DNA of 64,000 nucleotides from Pseudofabraea citricarpa (taxonomy: Eukaryota; Ascomycota; Leotiomycetes; Helotiales; Dermateaceae), in NCBI GenBank assembly GCA_029641185.1, contig JAPWGK010000019.1, positions 620,001 to 684,000 of the forward strand. Direction: 5' to 3'. Position 1 is the stretch's first letter; every line of letters begins with the position of its first letter. Positions 12,104-24,029 of this stretch are shown piece after piece. The position numbers and the translations under genes are program-made. The notes below the pieces were generated by a model that worked only from the letters and a program-made list of their open reading frames with translations, ran no database searches and was not told the origin of the DNA.

Positions 12104-13970
12104 ATGGGCAAGACCGAGATAAGAAACATATGTCCGGTACGACTTGACATTCCAGCTTCTGAGCAGCCTAAGTTGCACAATCGCTGGCATCCGGATATCC
12201 CATTTGTGCCAGGAGCCATCAAAAATGGGGAGACCGTAAAGATTGAATGTGTAAGTAATTACTTACCCGTTACCCGTCTCACACGGCTGCCAAGGTTACA
12301 TTCTAACCAAGTATGCAACAGGTTGACTGGACCGGTGGCCAGATTGGTAAGTCTGAGGATCATAGGATTTGCCATTCACAAGATCTCACACAGGATAGGA
12401 AATAACGACAGTGCCGACGATGTTAAGAATGTCGATCTGACAAAGATCCACTACTTGAGTGGCCCATTCGAGATTGAAGATGCGGAACCAGGCGATGTTC
12501 TGCTTGTGGAGATCATGGATGTTCAACCACATCAAGAGTATGTCTTCTTCCTAGCAGTACATTAAATATAGTAGTAACTAACCGTGTATATATAGACATC
12601 CTTGGGGATTGTAAGTTATATACCATGACTACTACTTGTAGAATTATTGCTGACATGATACTAGTACAGGTTTGTTATGCAGAAAATGCTTCAACAATCA
12701 GTCCATGGACTAATGTAATTTCATTATGAATAGGCGTTTTTGCTAAGGAGAATGGGGGTGGTTTCTTGGACGAGATTTATCCTTCTGCGTAAGTACTTTA
12801 ATATTTCCAATTTCCAATTTCCAGTGTCATTATCGCTCTCTTGACCCTCCACATTCAACTATCAGCGGAGGTTGAAGATATTTGAATTTGAGCTTTTTCT
12901 CTTTGAGACAAGTCATCTTTTCTGCCTTTATTCGGCACTGATTTTGCAACAGAGCAAAAGCCATCTGGGATTTCGAAGGGATCTACTGCTCATCTCGTCA
13001 TTTGCCACATGTCAAGTTCCCTGGTTTAATTCACCCAGGTATTCTAGGATGCGGTAAGCAGACAATATCCGATAACCACATAAAATCACTAACATACGCA
13101 GCACCTTCGGCCGAGGTTCTAGCAACCTGGAACAAGCGTGAGGGTGAGCTAATCGCTGCAAATCAGCTTGAAAGAATCGTTGCCCAACCACCTAATGCAA
13201 CTAATGTGCACGCCGGCAGTGCATCGGACGAGATCAAAGAGAAAGTCGGCAAAGAAGGAGCACGAACTATTCCCGGTCGTCCTGAACACGGCGGGAACTG
13301 CGACATCAAGAATCTCAGCCGCGGAAGTAAGGTATTCCTCCCCGTGCACGTCAAAGGCGCCAAATTCAGTGTGGGCGACCTTCATTTCTCTCAAGGAGAC
13401 GGAGAGATATCTTTCTGCGGCGCCATCGAGATGTCTGGCGTCATCACCATCAACTTCAAAGTCATGAAAAACGGCATGGCGGATCTGGGCATGAAATCTC
13501 CCCTCTACCTCCCCGGTCCTGTTGAGCCTCACTACGGGCCAGGCAGGTACTTGACATTTGAGGGTTTCTCGGTCGACGAGCACGGAAAACAGCATTATAT
13601 GGATGTCACGGTCGCCTATCGCCAAACCATCCTCCGCTGTATCGAATACTTGCGTCGCTTCGGCTACTCAGATTATCAGGTCTATCTCCTTTTGTCCTGT
13701 GCCCCAGTTCAAGGACACGTAGCTGGGATCGTCGATATCCCGAACGCTTGCACGACCCTCGGTTTGCCTATGGACATCTTTGATTTTGACATCTCGCCCA
13801 CGGGCCCCGCCAAGAAGCTGGATATGGCCAGTTGTGCTTATGAGACGGGAGTGACTGAGGGTAAGGTTACTAGCGGAGGGAAGAATAGCGCTATCTCATG
13901 GGGTGGTGGGTTAACCTTCAAGGAGAAGGGTGTTGTTGAGGGTGTGAAGGAGAAGGTGTTGGGAGAGTAA
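12104..13970 (+). CDS. Formamidase (acetamidase/formamidase family)
   Basis: Eight exons: 12104-12250, 12322-12346, 12399-12537, 12596-12610, 12665-12669, 12734-12788, 12953-13053 and 13102-13970. They give 451 residues, typical of fungal formamidases (EC 3.5.1.49), which hydrolyse formamide to formate and ammonia for nitrogen use. Conserved family blocks are visible: SGPFEIEDAEPGDVLLVEI, HPWGFTGVF, GRPEHGGNCDIKNLSRGS, HFSQGDGEISFCGAIEMSG and the late CSY-like region GVVDIPNACTTLGLP (here GIVDIPNACTTLGLP). The fifth exon is only 5 nt. Without it, joining 12610 to 12734 leads straight to a stop codon. The start ATG at 12104 has the context ACCATGG. It is a cytosolic enzyme. It is convergent with the nucleoporin gene. 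Confidence 0.92.
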
Positions 13971-14800
13971 TAGCATAGGAGAGTTACGTGACGGATTGGC
14001 GGTATCTCTGAATTCAGCGAGGTGCTATGCCGCGCGCGATGCCTTTATTTCTGGGAATGCATTGTTTATCTTGTTGCACGGTTATAGCACATAATCAAGC
14101 CGCCATGTAAATTGGAATATGAGTGTCCTTCGTGAGACACGTATTATGGATGCCCTCGAGGATCTTGTTAGAATAGCAACGACTACATATATCGTGTGCC
14201 ACAAGATGTCTGTCCCCCACTCCACCATAAATTGACGCATCGATACTTGTTCGTCTTCAGAAAATCATCAAATGCTATATGTAACATGTCAGCAATTTCC
14301 ACCTATTAACTGGTTGTCCATAGTAGGGAAAAAATAAGACCGATTTGAGGCAGAAGCCAAAATACTGGAACCACCGAAAGGACATAGTGATAATTGAGTG
14401 TTTAGATCATCAAAACCGGCTGGAAATGTGAACTGGCTTCGTGACACTTGCAAAATGCGACATCAGAGATCCGGAAAAGAGTTAAGAGAGGTTATGGTAT
14501 TTGATGTCTATCGTCATACCCTGTACCTCAAATCAGTCTGTTTCTTACACAAACAGAACGAGAGTGAAGTTTCCATGTAAACGCCCTCCCAATGCATGGT
14601 TTTCCCGCCCTTTCTTGAAAGCTCTATCAACAATATACATGGCTAGCAAAAGAAAAAAGTCAAACCCTCACATGCAGCACTAGACGTCTTTTCAGCTGAT
14701 GTGAAGGCAAAATATCTGTCCTTCTATGTAAGAAGTAACCAACAGCCCACTCGCTGAAACTCCATAACCCCAATCCAGGTACTCGTCTCGAGAATCCTAT
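13971..14800. other. Intergenic between convergent formamidase and NUP42-like genes
   Basis: An 830-bp 3'-3' spacer. Two short open frames near 14400-14680 have no recognisable features and were not accepted. Nothing else seen. Confidence 0.45.
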
Positions 14801-16110
14801 CTAAAAATCCCATAAACACCATTCTCTCTTGGGTGGTACGATGGGCATTATGCCACCATCGAAGATGCCTGATTCTCTCATTCGCATGTATATCATCTTG
14901 GTTGGCTCGTCATACGCAGAGTCTTGTAGCTCAGTGTCTTTGTAATATATTGGTGCTCCGGCTGGGAACCAAATCTTCTCCCAAGTTCCATCTCTGGCGA
15001 CTGTTCCAGCTTCACCATCTTTGTATTTGACCTGCTTTCCCTTAAACATTGCCAATCTTCCAGTTCCATCCTTAGAGCTATAGCTGGAAATTGAAGGGTG
15101 CTGAAGTGTAGCATTTGGTCCGTAAGGGGATGGTTCTTGTGCGCTATTGACTACTGAATGAGCTTGCGTAAAAGCACCGAACGGGTTCTGTCCAAATGGA
15201 GATTGTCCATTTTGGCTTGGGCCTGAAATGTCCATAGCTGCAGCTGTGACCGGAACGGTTCCGACTTGTTCTAAGGTTGTAACCATTGCGGGAGGGCGAC
15301 TTTCTAATGAAGCAGGTGGACCGAAAGCATTTGACTGTCCCATTTGAGGAGGTTGCCCAAAGGGATTTGTCTGTAAAGCCGGTTGCCCAAAAGGATTGAT
15401 TGATGCTGGCTGGGATGGCTGTCCAAAGGCATTGGTCGTTGCTTGGGCAGGGGCGCCGAATCCATGCGTTGGTGTTTGGGAAGATTGCTCAAATGCATTT
15501 GATGTTGGCTGCAAAGGTTGACCAAACGCATTTGCTGTTGGCTGAGAGGGTTGGCCGAACAAATTTGTTGTTGCTGGCTGTGACGGCTGACCGAACACAT
15601 TTGTTGCTGCTGACTGCAAAGGCTGTCCGAACGCATTCGTTGCTGCTGGCTGGGACGGTTGACCAAACGCATTTGTTGTTGCTGGTTGCGAAGGCTGCCC
15701 GAATGGGTTGGATGTAGCTGGTAGGGAAGGTTGACCAAAAGGATTTGATACAGGTGTTTGAGAAGGCTGCCCGAATGGATTTTTTGAGCCTGAAAATGCA
15801 GAAAACCCAGTACCTGCACCCGAACTTGACGGAGCTGTGTTAGCACCAAATGGGTTTGGTTTTTGACCAAGTGCGGATGTTTGTCCAAATCCACCACCAG
15901 CGCCGAGTTGTGAAGGTGCCCCAAAAGCTGGCTGAGCAGGTGCTCCAAATGGGTTACTCTGTTGTCCCATAGCCAAGGGCTGCCCGAAAGCTGTCCCGGC
16001 AGCTTGGGTTCCAAAGGCTGACGATGAAGGCTGGCTGGGGGCACCAAATAAATTTGTACCTGGTTGAGATGGAGCACCAAAAGCACCTGTCGGTGTAGCA
16101 CTTGGTTGAG
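14801..16110 (-). repeat. FG-repeat array within the nucleoporin gene
   Basis: The region around 15330-16090 encodes imperfect tandem units of about 13-16 residues, each with an xFGQPxQP or FGAPxQP core. The densest stretch is about 15340-15780, with roughly ten units and DNA similarity high enough to be a slippage-prone coding minisatellite. The FG motifs are the transport-receptor binding sites of the pore protein. Confidence 0.75.
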
Positions 16111-16867
16111 TGAAAGCTGCGGAAGCTGCGTTGCCTCCCTGAGCTCCTTCCTGGCTTTGTTTGACAGTATCTAAGCGGTTGGGATGCTCGTTTTCACCTT
16201 TGATTATGAACTCTATGGCGCCATCAACATCGTTAAGAGCGACCTGGGTTTGCTGCTCCGCGTTTCGAACTAACTCTTCTGCCTCTTGAATCTACTGTTC
16301 GTCAGTATCATGGAAATCGCAAGAAATTGGAGCGCATACAGCTTGTTGGGGATTGTTGCCTGCTGCGGCTATGTAATGCAGTAGTCGCATTTCCTCTGGG
16401 CTTTGTTCTCTTAAGGGTCCACCAAATAATTGTATTGGCGCCATTCGGCCAGGCCCATAAGCAGAGAGTGGCCATTGCGGGCGTTCGGATCCGAGGTCTA
16501 AAATGATAGCTTCTTTGTCCAAGTTGTATGGTATGCGGCCCTTTTCAGAGGATGCTTTGATGTTCGTCAGTAAGGTCTTCCATATTTCCACAGCACGTTA
16601 AGCCTTACCTCCTTGCGACCGGCTCTGGTTGTCTCTCCGGCCATTTTGGTAGCCATTGTTTCTGTCATTTGGACTGTAATGATCGAGAGCTGCAAAGCGG
16701 TTGTTGTTGTTGTTATTGTTGTACTGCTGGTTATAACTTCCAGGATGCTCGAATTTGCATTTGTCTAGAGAAGGAACGATCAGTCTATAGCAGTAATGAT
16801 AGCTATGGGTAAACTCACCTCCAAACCGGCAACTGCCTTGCTGATAAAACTTGCAGACAGGAGCCAT
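14801..16867 (-). CDS. CCCH zinc-finger FG nucleoporin, Nup42/Amo1 type
   Basis: Minus-strand exons 16819-16867, 16609-16764, 16340-16554 and 14801-16291 give 636 residues. Residues 1-25 form a CCCH zinc finger (C-x7-C-x5-C-x3-H), split by intron 1. An Asn-rich linker follows, then a conserved block with YNLD..AI..DL.SERP.WPLSAYGPGR. A helical segment (IQEAEELVRNAEQQTQVALNDVDGAIEFI) comes next, then about 270 residues of FG repeats of the type NPFGQPSQP/NAFGQPSQP, and a conserved Trp-rich C-terminus (KREWCLWDF). This order is that of Nup42 (yeast Rip1, human NUPL2, S. pombe Amo1), a cytoplasmic-side pore component that binds Gle1 in mRNA export. Intron 2 (54 nt) has a good CTGAC branch site. 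The start ATG is at 16867. Confidence 0.88.
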
Positions 16868-17397
16868 TGTACTGAAGCGCCCAGTCGCAGTCAAATTGTG
16901 GGGTTACCGGATTGATCGAAGCGCATTGCTGAAGATCATGGCACGGAGTGGTTGTTAGGTGAGGCTGTTGCAAGTTGTCACCAAACCTTCAAATATGTGT
17001 GGGATTCGTGAGGTGCGAGCAGATATTGTTTGTGCGCCGGTACAGGGAATTGTGGAGGTTGTGTTGTGGTGACTAGAGGAATGAGCAAAGTGCGAGGGAG
17101 ACGCGATCAAAGTTCGCGTTCTTTCATCCCGTCGTCGTCAAGGCGAACAATAGCAAAACGACAATAGGACACAACACTATGAATTATCCACTAAACAAGC
17201 ACAAATTTTAGGTGCTTTTATCACCACACATTTATTATTCTAAAACCACGACCCATTGCATCTAATCGTGAGAAAGCTATCTGTGTAATGACTCGAAGCC
17301 CATTTTGCTATAACTACACTTTTCTGGTATTTCCTAAACCGTAACTCCTTTCGCTATGCCGTTACCTATTATTCAGAGCAGAATTTCTGTGCATATA
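16868..17397. other. Intergenic between ELYS-like gene and nucleoporin
   Basis: Both flanking genes are on the minus strand, so this holds the promoter of the nucleoporin gene and the 3' end of the ELYS-like gene. No coding sequence seen. Confidence 0.45.
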
Positions 17398-18441
17398 TCA
17401 CCTACCTACTCGAGGACCCAGGCCATCTTGAATGCCCTCAAATACTGTGTTCCAATCCATTCCACCAATTTTACGGCTGTTGAGATCTTTCACCTCCAGA
17501 GATTCCACGAACCTTCCCGTGCCTATTCTCCTCATTGTTAACGTGTCTTTGCTCTTCTTGAGCAATTGACCTTCGCCATTGATTAAATAATACTCGAACC
17601 ATTCTTCCTCTTCTGCCGAAAAGGGCAAGTTCACAAGCTCTACGCTTCGGTCCGCAATCGTCTTGCTAGTAGAATTGTTCAAGACAAGTGCAATGAGAAT
17701 CTGAAACATGTGACGGCGCGTATGTTCAGGTTGGCTGTGTGTGAAGTAGAACGCTTCAGTGACGCTTGTTCCTGCTATAGATGAAAACAGGCTTTCAAGA
17801 GCCTGCGTGCTTGACAGTGTTGGTTGGGTAGTATAGTAATATGCTAAAGCAAGTTGATTACCATGTTTCGCGTGTCGTACCAGGACTTCGAGAATCTCAT
17901 CCGCAAATGTAGGTATTAGGGATGGATGAGTCAAGTACTGGAGCGCAACCTTTGGATGGTGTGAGCTAGTCATAATAGCCAAGAGTAGCCAACATACCTC
18001 GAAATCGAAATGATCCAGATGCCATAATCCCTTCATGTAGATTTGATATTTTGCGGGGAGGAAGGAGCTCTTCTCAAATGCTGTCGAATAGTTCCGTCTT
18101 CCTGTTGGCGCGTCTAGATCGAGCAGGACGTAGTAGAGGACTGAGATCTTGTGATGGTCCGCCCCGTGGGCCTCCGAGACTGCTCTGTGTAATGTTCTTA
18201 GATCCCCATTTGTCTTTGGCGGATATAACTTGGCCGCTACTTGGGTATGAGTAGTTGTAGATCAAATGTAGGACAGATGATGCGACTCACGTTTCTTGAT
18301 GCCCAACAATTTCAGCACTCTATCGATGAAGAGCCCCTCTAAGGACTTGCGACTGCCCTCGATCTCATGGACAGCTTGATCGTCAAAGGCGCATTTGGGA
18401 TCAAAGCCGAAGACGTCCTCAAAGCTCTGGTAAGAAGACAT
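17398..18441 (-). CDS. ELYS-like nuclear pore assembly protein
   Basis: Minus-strand exons 18291-18441, 18239 down to 17998, and 17949 down to 17398 join to 314 residues. The protein is all-helical with conserved pieces FGFDPKCAFDD, KYQIYMKGLWHLDHFDFE (across intron 2) and YLTHPSLIPTFADEILEVL. These match the ELYS-like domain (nuclear pore complex assembly family) that is found as a short stand-alone protein of about 300 residues in filamentous fungi. Animal ELYS recruits the Nup107-160 complex to chromatin. The start ATG at 18441 gives MSSYQSFEDVF. It is divergent from SMC4 with a 428-bp shared promoter, and another nucleoporin gene follows directly downstream. Confidence 0.82.
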
Positions 18442-18869
18442 GGCGAGTGACCTGCAGAGTCCAGGTTGGGTCCAGGCAGAGCTAGAAGAGAGAAGGTTTG
18501 AGTGACGGATGCAGTGATTGAATTGAGAGCTGATGATGATCCTTGTGGCTGACGAGCAGAGAAGACCTCTCGATTGGCTCTTGTCTCTTATCGCGCGCTC
18601 TTATCATAGCCGAATGTTTTCTTTCAGCAGGTCGATGGAGATTGCGAAAGTAAACAAAACAGTCGACAACACACATCAACAACCCGAAAAAAAGACCTCG
18701 AGTCTTTAGACAGCGCCCAACGCGTCGCACTCCAGGGTAAGAAGAGACGCTTATTTATCGAATTCAACAGACCATCGCATTTCATTGATACCGCGCAGTC
18801 GGTCGCGTATATTCAGCCATCTACGCATTCCGCATCAAGGAAAAGAGCCTGAGAAATCAAACCTTCGCC
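18442..18869. promoter_or_regulatory. Divergent promoter region ELYS-like / SMC4
   Basis: A 428-bp bidirectional promoter candidate between two genes that act at mitosis or nuclear reassembly. It holds an MCB-type hexamer (see separate entry) and GCGCG runs near 18592. Confidence 0.45.
18720..18725. promoter_or_regulatory. MCB-like element ACGCGT
   Basis: The palindrome ACGCGT lies 145 bp upstream of the SMC4 start. In yeasts this MluI cell-cycle box is bound by MBF and drives G1/S genes. A single copy is weak evidence, because the hexamer also occurs by chance inside other genes of this window (for example near 1533 and 46492). Confidence 0.35.
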
Positions 18870-21800
18870 ATGTCTGAATCGCCAGTCCGCCCTCGCAGAG
18901 GGGCAGCACGCCGCAAGGTAGTCGTAGAGTCCTCGGATGAGGAAGAGGCCATGCAGCCAAATATACAGGAAGACAGTGGAGAAGATTTCACACCTGCACA
19001 ACCGAAGCGCAGTCCACGAAAAGCGCCAGCGTCCAGAAGGAAGACAACGAATTCTATTGCGCCCACTCCTCGTACCGGTGGCCGCATAAAGAAGGAAAAC
19101 ATCGAGCCGTCTGAGATATTCGATGCAGAAGAGACTGTTGAACCAGAATCTCCATCAAAGAAGGCTTCGCCACGAAAGAGGAAGAGTGCGCCAGCAAGAG
19201 GGTCACGAAAATCCGCGACCCCAGACCTGCCTCCGCCTTTGCCTACGCCTCAACCTTCGCAGTCTCCTGAACCTTCGGAGTTACATGCAACTGCGTTGGC
19301 AGACATAACCGAAACCCTCAATGATCGACCCCGAACTGCAGACAGCCAAGCATCCGCCATAAAGCCAATCAATCCGTTAGATACGGTTTTGGAGAAACCA
19401 ATGGATATTGTGCTAAAATCAAGATCTATGGCAATACCAACCACCGAAGACACTGGGCCTAAAGCGCGTATGGTCATTACATATCTAATCTTGACAAACT
19501 TCAAAAGTTATGCCGGTCGTCAAGAAGTCGGTCCGTTCCATGCTTCCTTTTCATCCGTCGTAGGACCAAACGGCTCGGGAAAATCAAACGTCATTGATTC
19601 TCTACTTTTCGTGTTCGGATTCAGAGCCAGCAAGATGAGACAAGGAAAAATATCGGCCCTCATTCACAACTCTGCAGCTTTTCCAAATCTTGACCATTGT
19701 GAGGTTGCGGTTCATTTTCAGGAAGTTATGGATCAAGTACGTTTCTCATCCTAACATGCCGAGAACCTACTAACACAGCCTAGCCAAATGGCACACATGA
19801 AATCATACCAGGATCAGATCTGGTGATTTCTCGCAGAGCGTTTAAAAATAATGCTAGCAAATATTATATGAATGGAAGGGAGTCTAATTTTACAGTGATC
19901 ACGACATTCCTGAAAGATAAGGGAATCGACTTGGATCACAAAAGATTCTTAATTCTTCAAGGCGAGGTTGAGTCTATTGCTCAAATGAAACCAAAAGCTG
20001 CAAACGAGCATGACGATGGTCTCTTGGAATACCTGGAAGACATTATTGGTACCTCAAAATACAAAACTCCAATCGAGGAATCTGCTACCGAGGTCGAGAC
20101 TCTAAATGAAGTCTGTGTTGAAAAGAGTGGCCGTGTTCAGCATGTCGAAAAAGAGAAAAACAGCCTGGAGGACAAGAAGAACAAGGCATTGGCTTACATC
20201 AAAGACGAAAACGAACTTGCAATGAAGCAGTCTGCTTTGTACCAGGTTTATATCGACGAATGTGGCGACAATTTGAACGTGACGGAGGAAGCTATCGCGC
20301 AAATGCAAGCACAGTTGGACGCAGAACTAGAGAAGCACCAAGGAAATGAAGACGGCATAAAGCAACTAGAAAGGCAATACAAGAAGGGCCAAAAGGAATA
20401 TGAAGCACTTGACAAGGACACACAAGCTATTCTGAAGGAAATGGCACGATTCGACCAGGAACATGTCAAATTCGAGGAGAAAAGAAAGTTCTTGACTGGC
20501 AAGCAAAAGAAGTTGGAGAAGACTATCGCAACCTCGGAAAAAGCAGCAACTGATGCCGAGGATACCATCGAGACATGCGGTGCTGAAATCGAGCAATCGG
20601 CCACGGAAATAGCTGCCATGGAGAAAAGGATGAAGTCTGAAGAGGCGGAGCTTTCCAATATTCGCGAAAGCCTGAAGGGCAAAACACAGGCATTCTCGGA
20701 CCAAATTGCCGCAAAACAAAAGTCTTTGGAACCATGGAATGAGAAAATCAACCAGAAGTTATCTGCCATTGCTGTTGCTGAGAGTGAACTAGCAATCTTG
20801 CATGAGAAAGCAAATGCTGGAGCTGTGGCCCTGGAGGAGACTGAAGCTAAGTTAGCTCACATCGAGGAGGGTCGCACATCGAAGTTAGCGGAATTGGAAG
20901 AATGCAAAGCGGAGAGGAAGAAGCTCGAGAAGGACTCTATTCGGGTGCAAGCTGAGCTGACAAAGTTACTCGAGAAGGAGCCTGAGCTTCGTTCCCGATT
21001 GTCAGGCGCTCGACAAAAAGCAGATGAAGCTCGTGCCAGTCTCTCCAATACTCAGACCCAAGGCAACGTTCTTACAGGTTTAATGCGCCTGAAAGAATCT
21101 GGCCGCATTGAAGGGTTTCATGGCCGGCTTGGAAATCTAGGTACGATCGATCAGAAGTATGACATTGCAATTTCAACAGCTTGTGGGGCTCTTGACAACT
21201 TTGTGACCGATACAGTCGAAGGCGGGCAACAATGCATCGAATACCTACGCAAGACAAATCTCGGTAGAGGTAACTTCATGTGCCTTGACAAGCTTGGGAA
21301 CCGTGATCTGTCGCCGATCGAAACACCAGAGGAAGTTCCACGCTTGTTTGATCTGATCAAATCAAAGGACGAACGATTCCGACCCGCGTTCTACCACTCG
21401 CTACAAAACACTCTTGTAGCAAAAGACTTAGCTCAAGCCAATCGTATTGCTTATGGAGCGAGGAGGTGGCGTGTGGTTACCTTAGATGGACAACTTATTG
21501 ATAAGTCTGGTACAATGTCTGGAGGTGGCAACACTGTCAAGAAAGGACTGATGTCTTCGAAGCTTGTAGCCGATACCTCCAAAGAGCAAGTGGCTAAGCT
21601 TGAGATCGATCGGGATGCTCTTGAACAAGACTTTCAAAGGTTTCAAGACAGACAGCGTGAATTGGAAACTGCACTGAGAGATCTCAACGACCAAATTCCT
21701 CGGCTCGACACGAAGATGCAGAAGATCGGGTTAGAGGTGGAGAGCTCCATCAAAAACCTCGCAGATGCTCAGCGACGTATAAAGGAATTAAGCAAAGAGC

Positions 21801-23193
21801 ACCAGCCTTCTCAAACAGACGACAATCGCGTATCCACTCTCGAAAAGGAAATTGCAAAGCTCAACAAAGACATTGGAAAGCTGCGCGGAGAGACTGCTAG
21901 CGTAGAACAAGAAATTAAGGCCCTCCAAGATAAGATTATGGAGGTTGGTGGTGAGAAACTACGCCAACAGAAGTCTAAGGTCGATGCTTTGAAAGAAGAG
22001 ATTGATCGCCTCAATGAGAGCATCTCAACAGCAGAAGTCTCGAAAGCCAAAGCAGAGAAGCAGAAGGTCAAGCACGAGAAAGAACATGCCAAGGCAACTA
22101 AAGAGCTACAGACTGCCATTTCAGATCTGGAAAAGCTTGAGGCCGAGATTGAAAGCCAGACTTCAGACAGAGAAGGTTCTCAAGCCCGTGTTGATGAAGC
22201 AGATGAAGCTCTGAAAAGCAAGAAGAAAGACCTCAATGCCCTTAAAGCTGAACTGGATGAAAAGACTGCAGAGCTGAACGAGATCCGGGCAGTTGAGATT
22301 GAAATGCGCAACAAGCTTGAAGAAAACCAGAAGGTATTGGCAGAGAACCAAAAACGTCTTCGATACTGGAACGAAAAGCTTGGCAAACTTTCTCTACAAA
22401 ATATCAGTGACTTAGGTGAAGAGGAGGAACCAGAGGCCTTGCCGGTCTTCACCAAGGATGAGCTTACCGACATGAGTAAAGAATCACTGAAGAGCGAGAT
22501 AGCAGCTTTAGAAGAGAAAACCCAGAACGTCAATGTAGAGCTTGGGGTTCTCGCCGAGTACCGTCGCCGTGTCGAGGAGCATACAGCCAGAAATGCCGAC
22601 TTACAGAGTGCCGTAACGCAACGAGATACAGCAAAGAAGCGGTGCGATGACCTACGTCGTCTGCGTCTCGAAGGCTTCATGGAGGGATTTAGTATGATTT
22701 CTCTACGTCTGAAAGAGATGTACCAAATGATTACCATGGGTGGCAATGCAGAGCTCGAACTGGTGGATTCCCTGGATCCATTTTCTGAGGGAATCCTGTT
22801 CAGCGTCATGCCACCGAAGAAATCATGGAAGAACATTTCCAATCTCAGTGGTGGAGAGAAGACTTTGAGTAGTCTGGCGTTGGTATTTGCTCTGCATCAC
22901 TACAAGCCAACTCCTCTGTACGTCATGGATGAGATTGATGCTGCCCTGGATTTCAGAAACGTAAGTCTTTCCTCTCGTTCACTTAGCCCTTGGCTTTGCT
23001 AACACTCGCACCGCAGGTTTCCATTGTAGCCAGTTACATCAAGGAGCGTACCAAAAATGCCCAATTCATTGTCATCTCGCTGCGAAATAACATGTTCGAG
23101 CTTGCCTCTCGATTGGTGGGAGTATACAAGGTCAACCACATGACCAAAAGCGTCACGATCGAAAATAGGGATTACATTAATGGCCAGGCTTGA
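18870..23193 (+). CDS. SMC4: Condensin subunit SMC4
   Basis: Exons 18870-19736, 19784-22960 and 23017-23193 give 1406 residues. A disordered basic N-terminus of about 200 residues precedes the SMC head. Walker A (GPNGSGKS) is near residue 232, followed by long coiled coils to about 715. The hinge is near 715-880 (LTGLMRLKESGRIEGFHGRLGNL is its start). The second coiled coil runs to about 1250, the ABC signature LSGGE is near 1310, and Walker B with the D-loop (PLYVMDEIDAALD) is near 1333. The closing exon restores the head end SIVASYIKERT...FIVISLR. The hinge and head motifs are of the Smc4/Cut3 class. The product pairs with Smc2 in condensin to compact mitotic chromosomes. The start ATG at 18870 begins MSESPVRPRRG. 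Confidence 0.96.
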
Positions 23194-24029
23194 AAACTGA
23201 GGTGGGCAGCTGAGTGAGTGATGTTTATGCCTAATGAGGAGTTGGGGCGTGGTGATGGGTTTTGTTTACCTGATTCCGGTATGGAAGGTTGGATGGATGT
23301 ATGTAATATCATGGGAACACGAATCTGGATGAAATTCAACACAATCACATTCTAATCAGTCATAAATACGTATATGGTGAAATAAGTAATATAATAGTAT
23401 TGGTGAAAGTGGTTGTTATTTGCACGGCGATTAATACAGCGGACAGGTAAAAGAAACATGCATTGTACACGCTTGAGAACAAAAGCTCGTCTAGGAAATA
23501 AATAAAGATATGTAGGGAGTCACAACCACCCGAGCCAAGTTGAGGAATCAGCCCGAGTTTTCTCAAAGGAACTTCCCACCATGCCTACACCGTGAACTGG
23601 CCCTATAATATGATTGCGAATGACGGACCAGTCCAAGTGCAAGGGTAATCTTCCTCATTTTTAGGAACCACTGTAGTTGGGTGTGAAGCACTAAGCGGGC
23701 AGTATAAGAGGTTTTTGCGTCTCGGAAGACTGTGTGTGTGCTAGGGAAAGAGATATGAAATGAAGAAAGAAAAAGGCAAGCTTGTTGGGTGGGTTGCTTG
23801 CTTTGGAAATACCTTATGATTGAAAACTTGAGATTCGGACTTGGTTCGTATTCGAGATGTATTGTCATAAGCCATTTATGTCATGTAGCGGAAGCTTCTG
23901 ATTTTGCGAAGTCTGTCTGCTCCAAATCCCTTGACCGAAAGACAAAAGTAACAACCGCGCCATGGTTTCTACGCCATACCCGTTCATTTACCCAGCTAAA
24001 CCATTCTCAAACCACACGGCATAATCTGT
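23194..24029. other. Intergenic between convergent SMC4 and RPS26 genes
   Basis: An 836-bp 3'-3' spacer. Open frames on the minus strand (about 23563-23868) lack any recognisable feature. Nothing else seen. Confidence 0.45.

Noticed and set aside
15304..16101. Long overlapping open frames in and opposite the FG-repeat region
   Set aside because: Repetitive coding DNA produces open shadows in other frames; only the FG frame shows family motifs.
20248..20769. Large antisense open frames within SMC4
   Set aside because: They mirror the coiled-coil codons of SMC4 and have no start or splice support.
23563..23868. Minus-strand open frame downstream of SMC4
   Set aside because: Lies in a 3'-3' spacer with no recognisable motif or splice structure.
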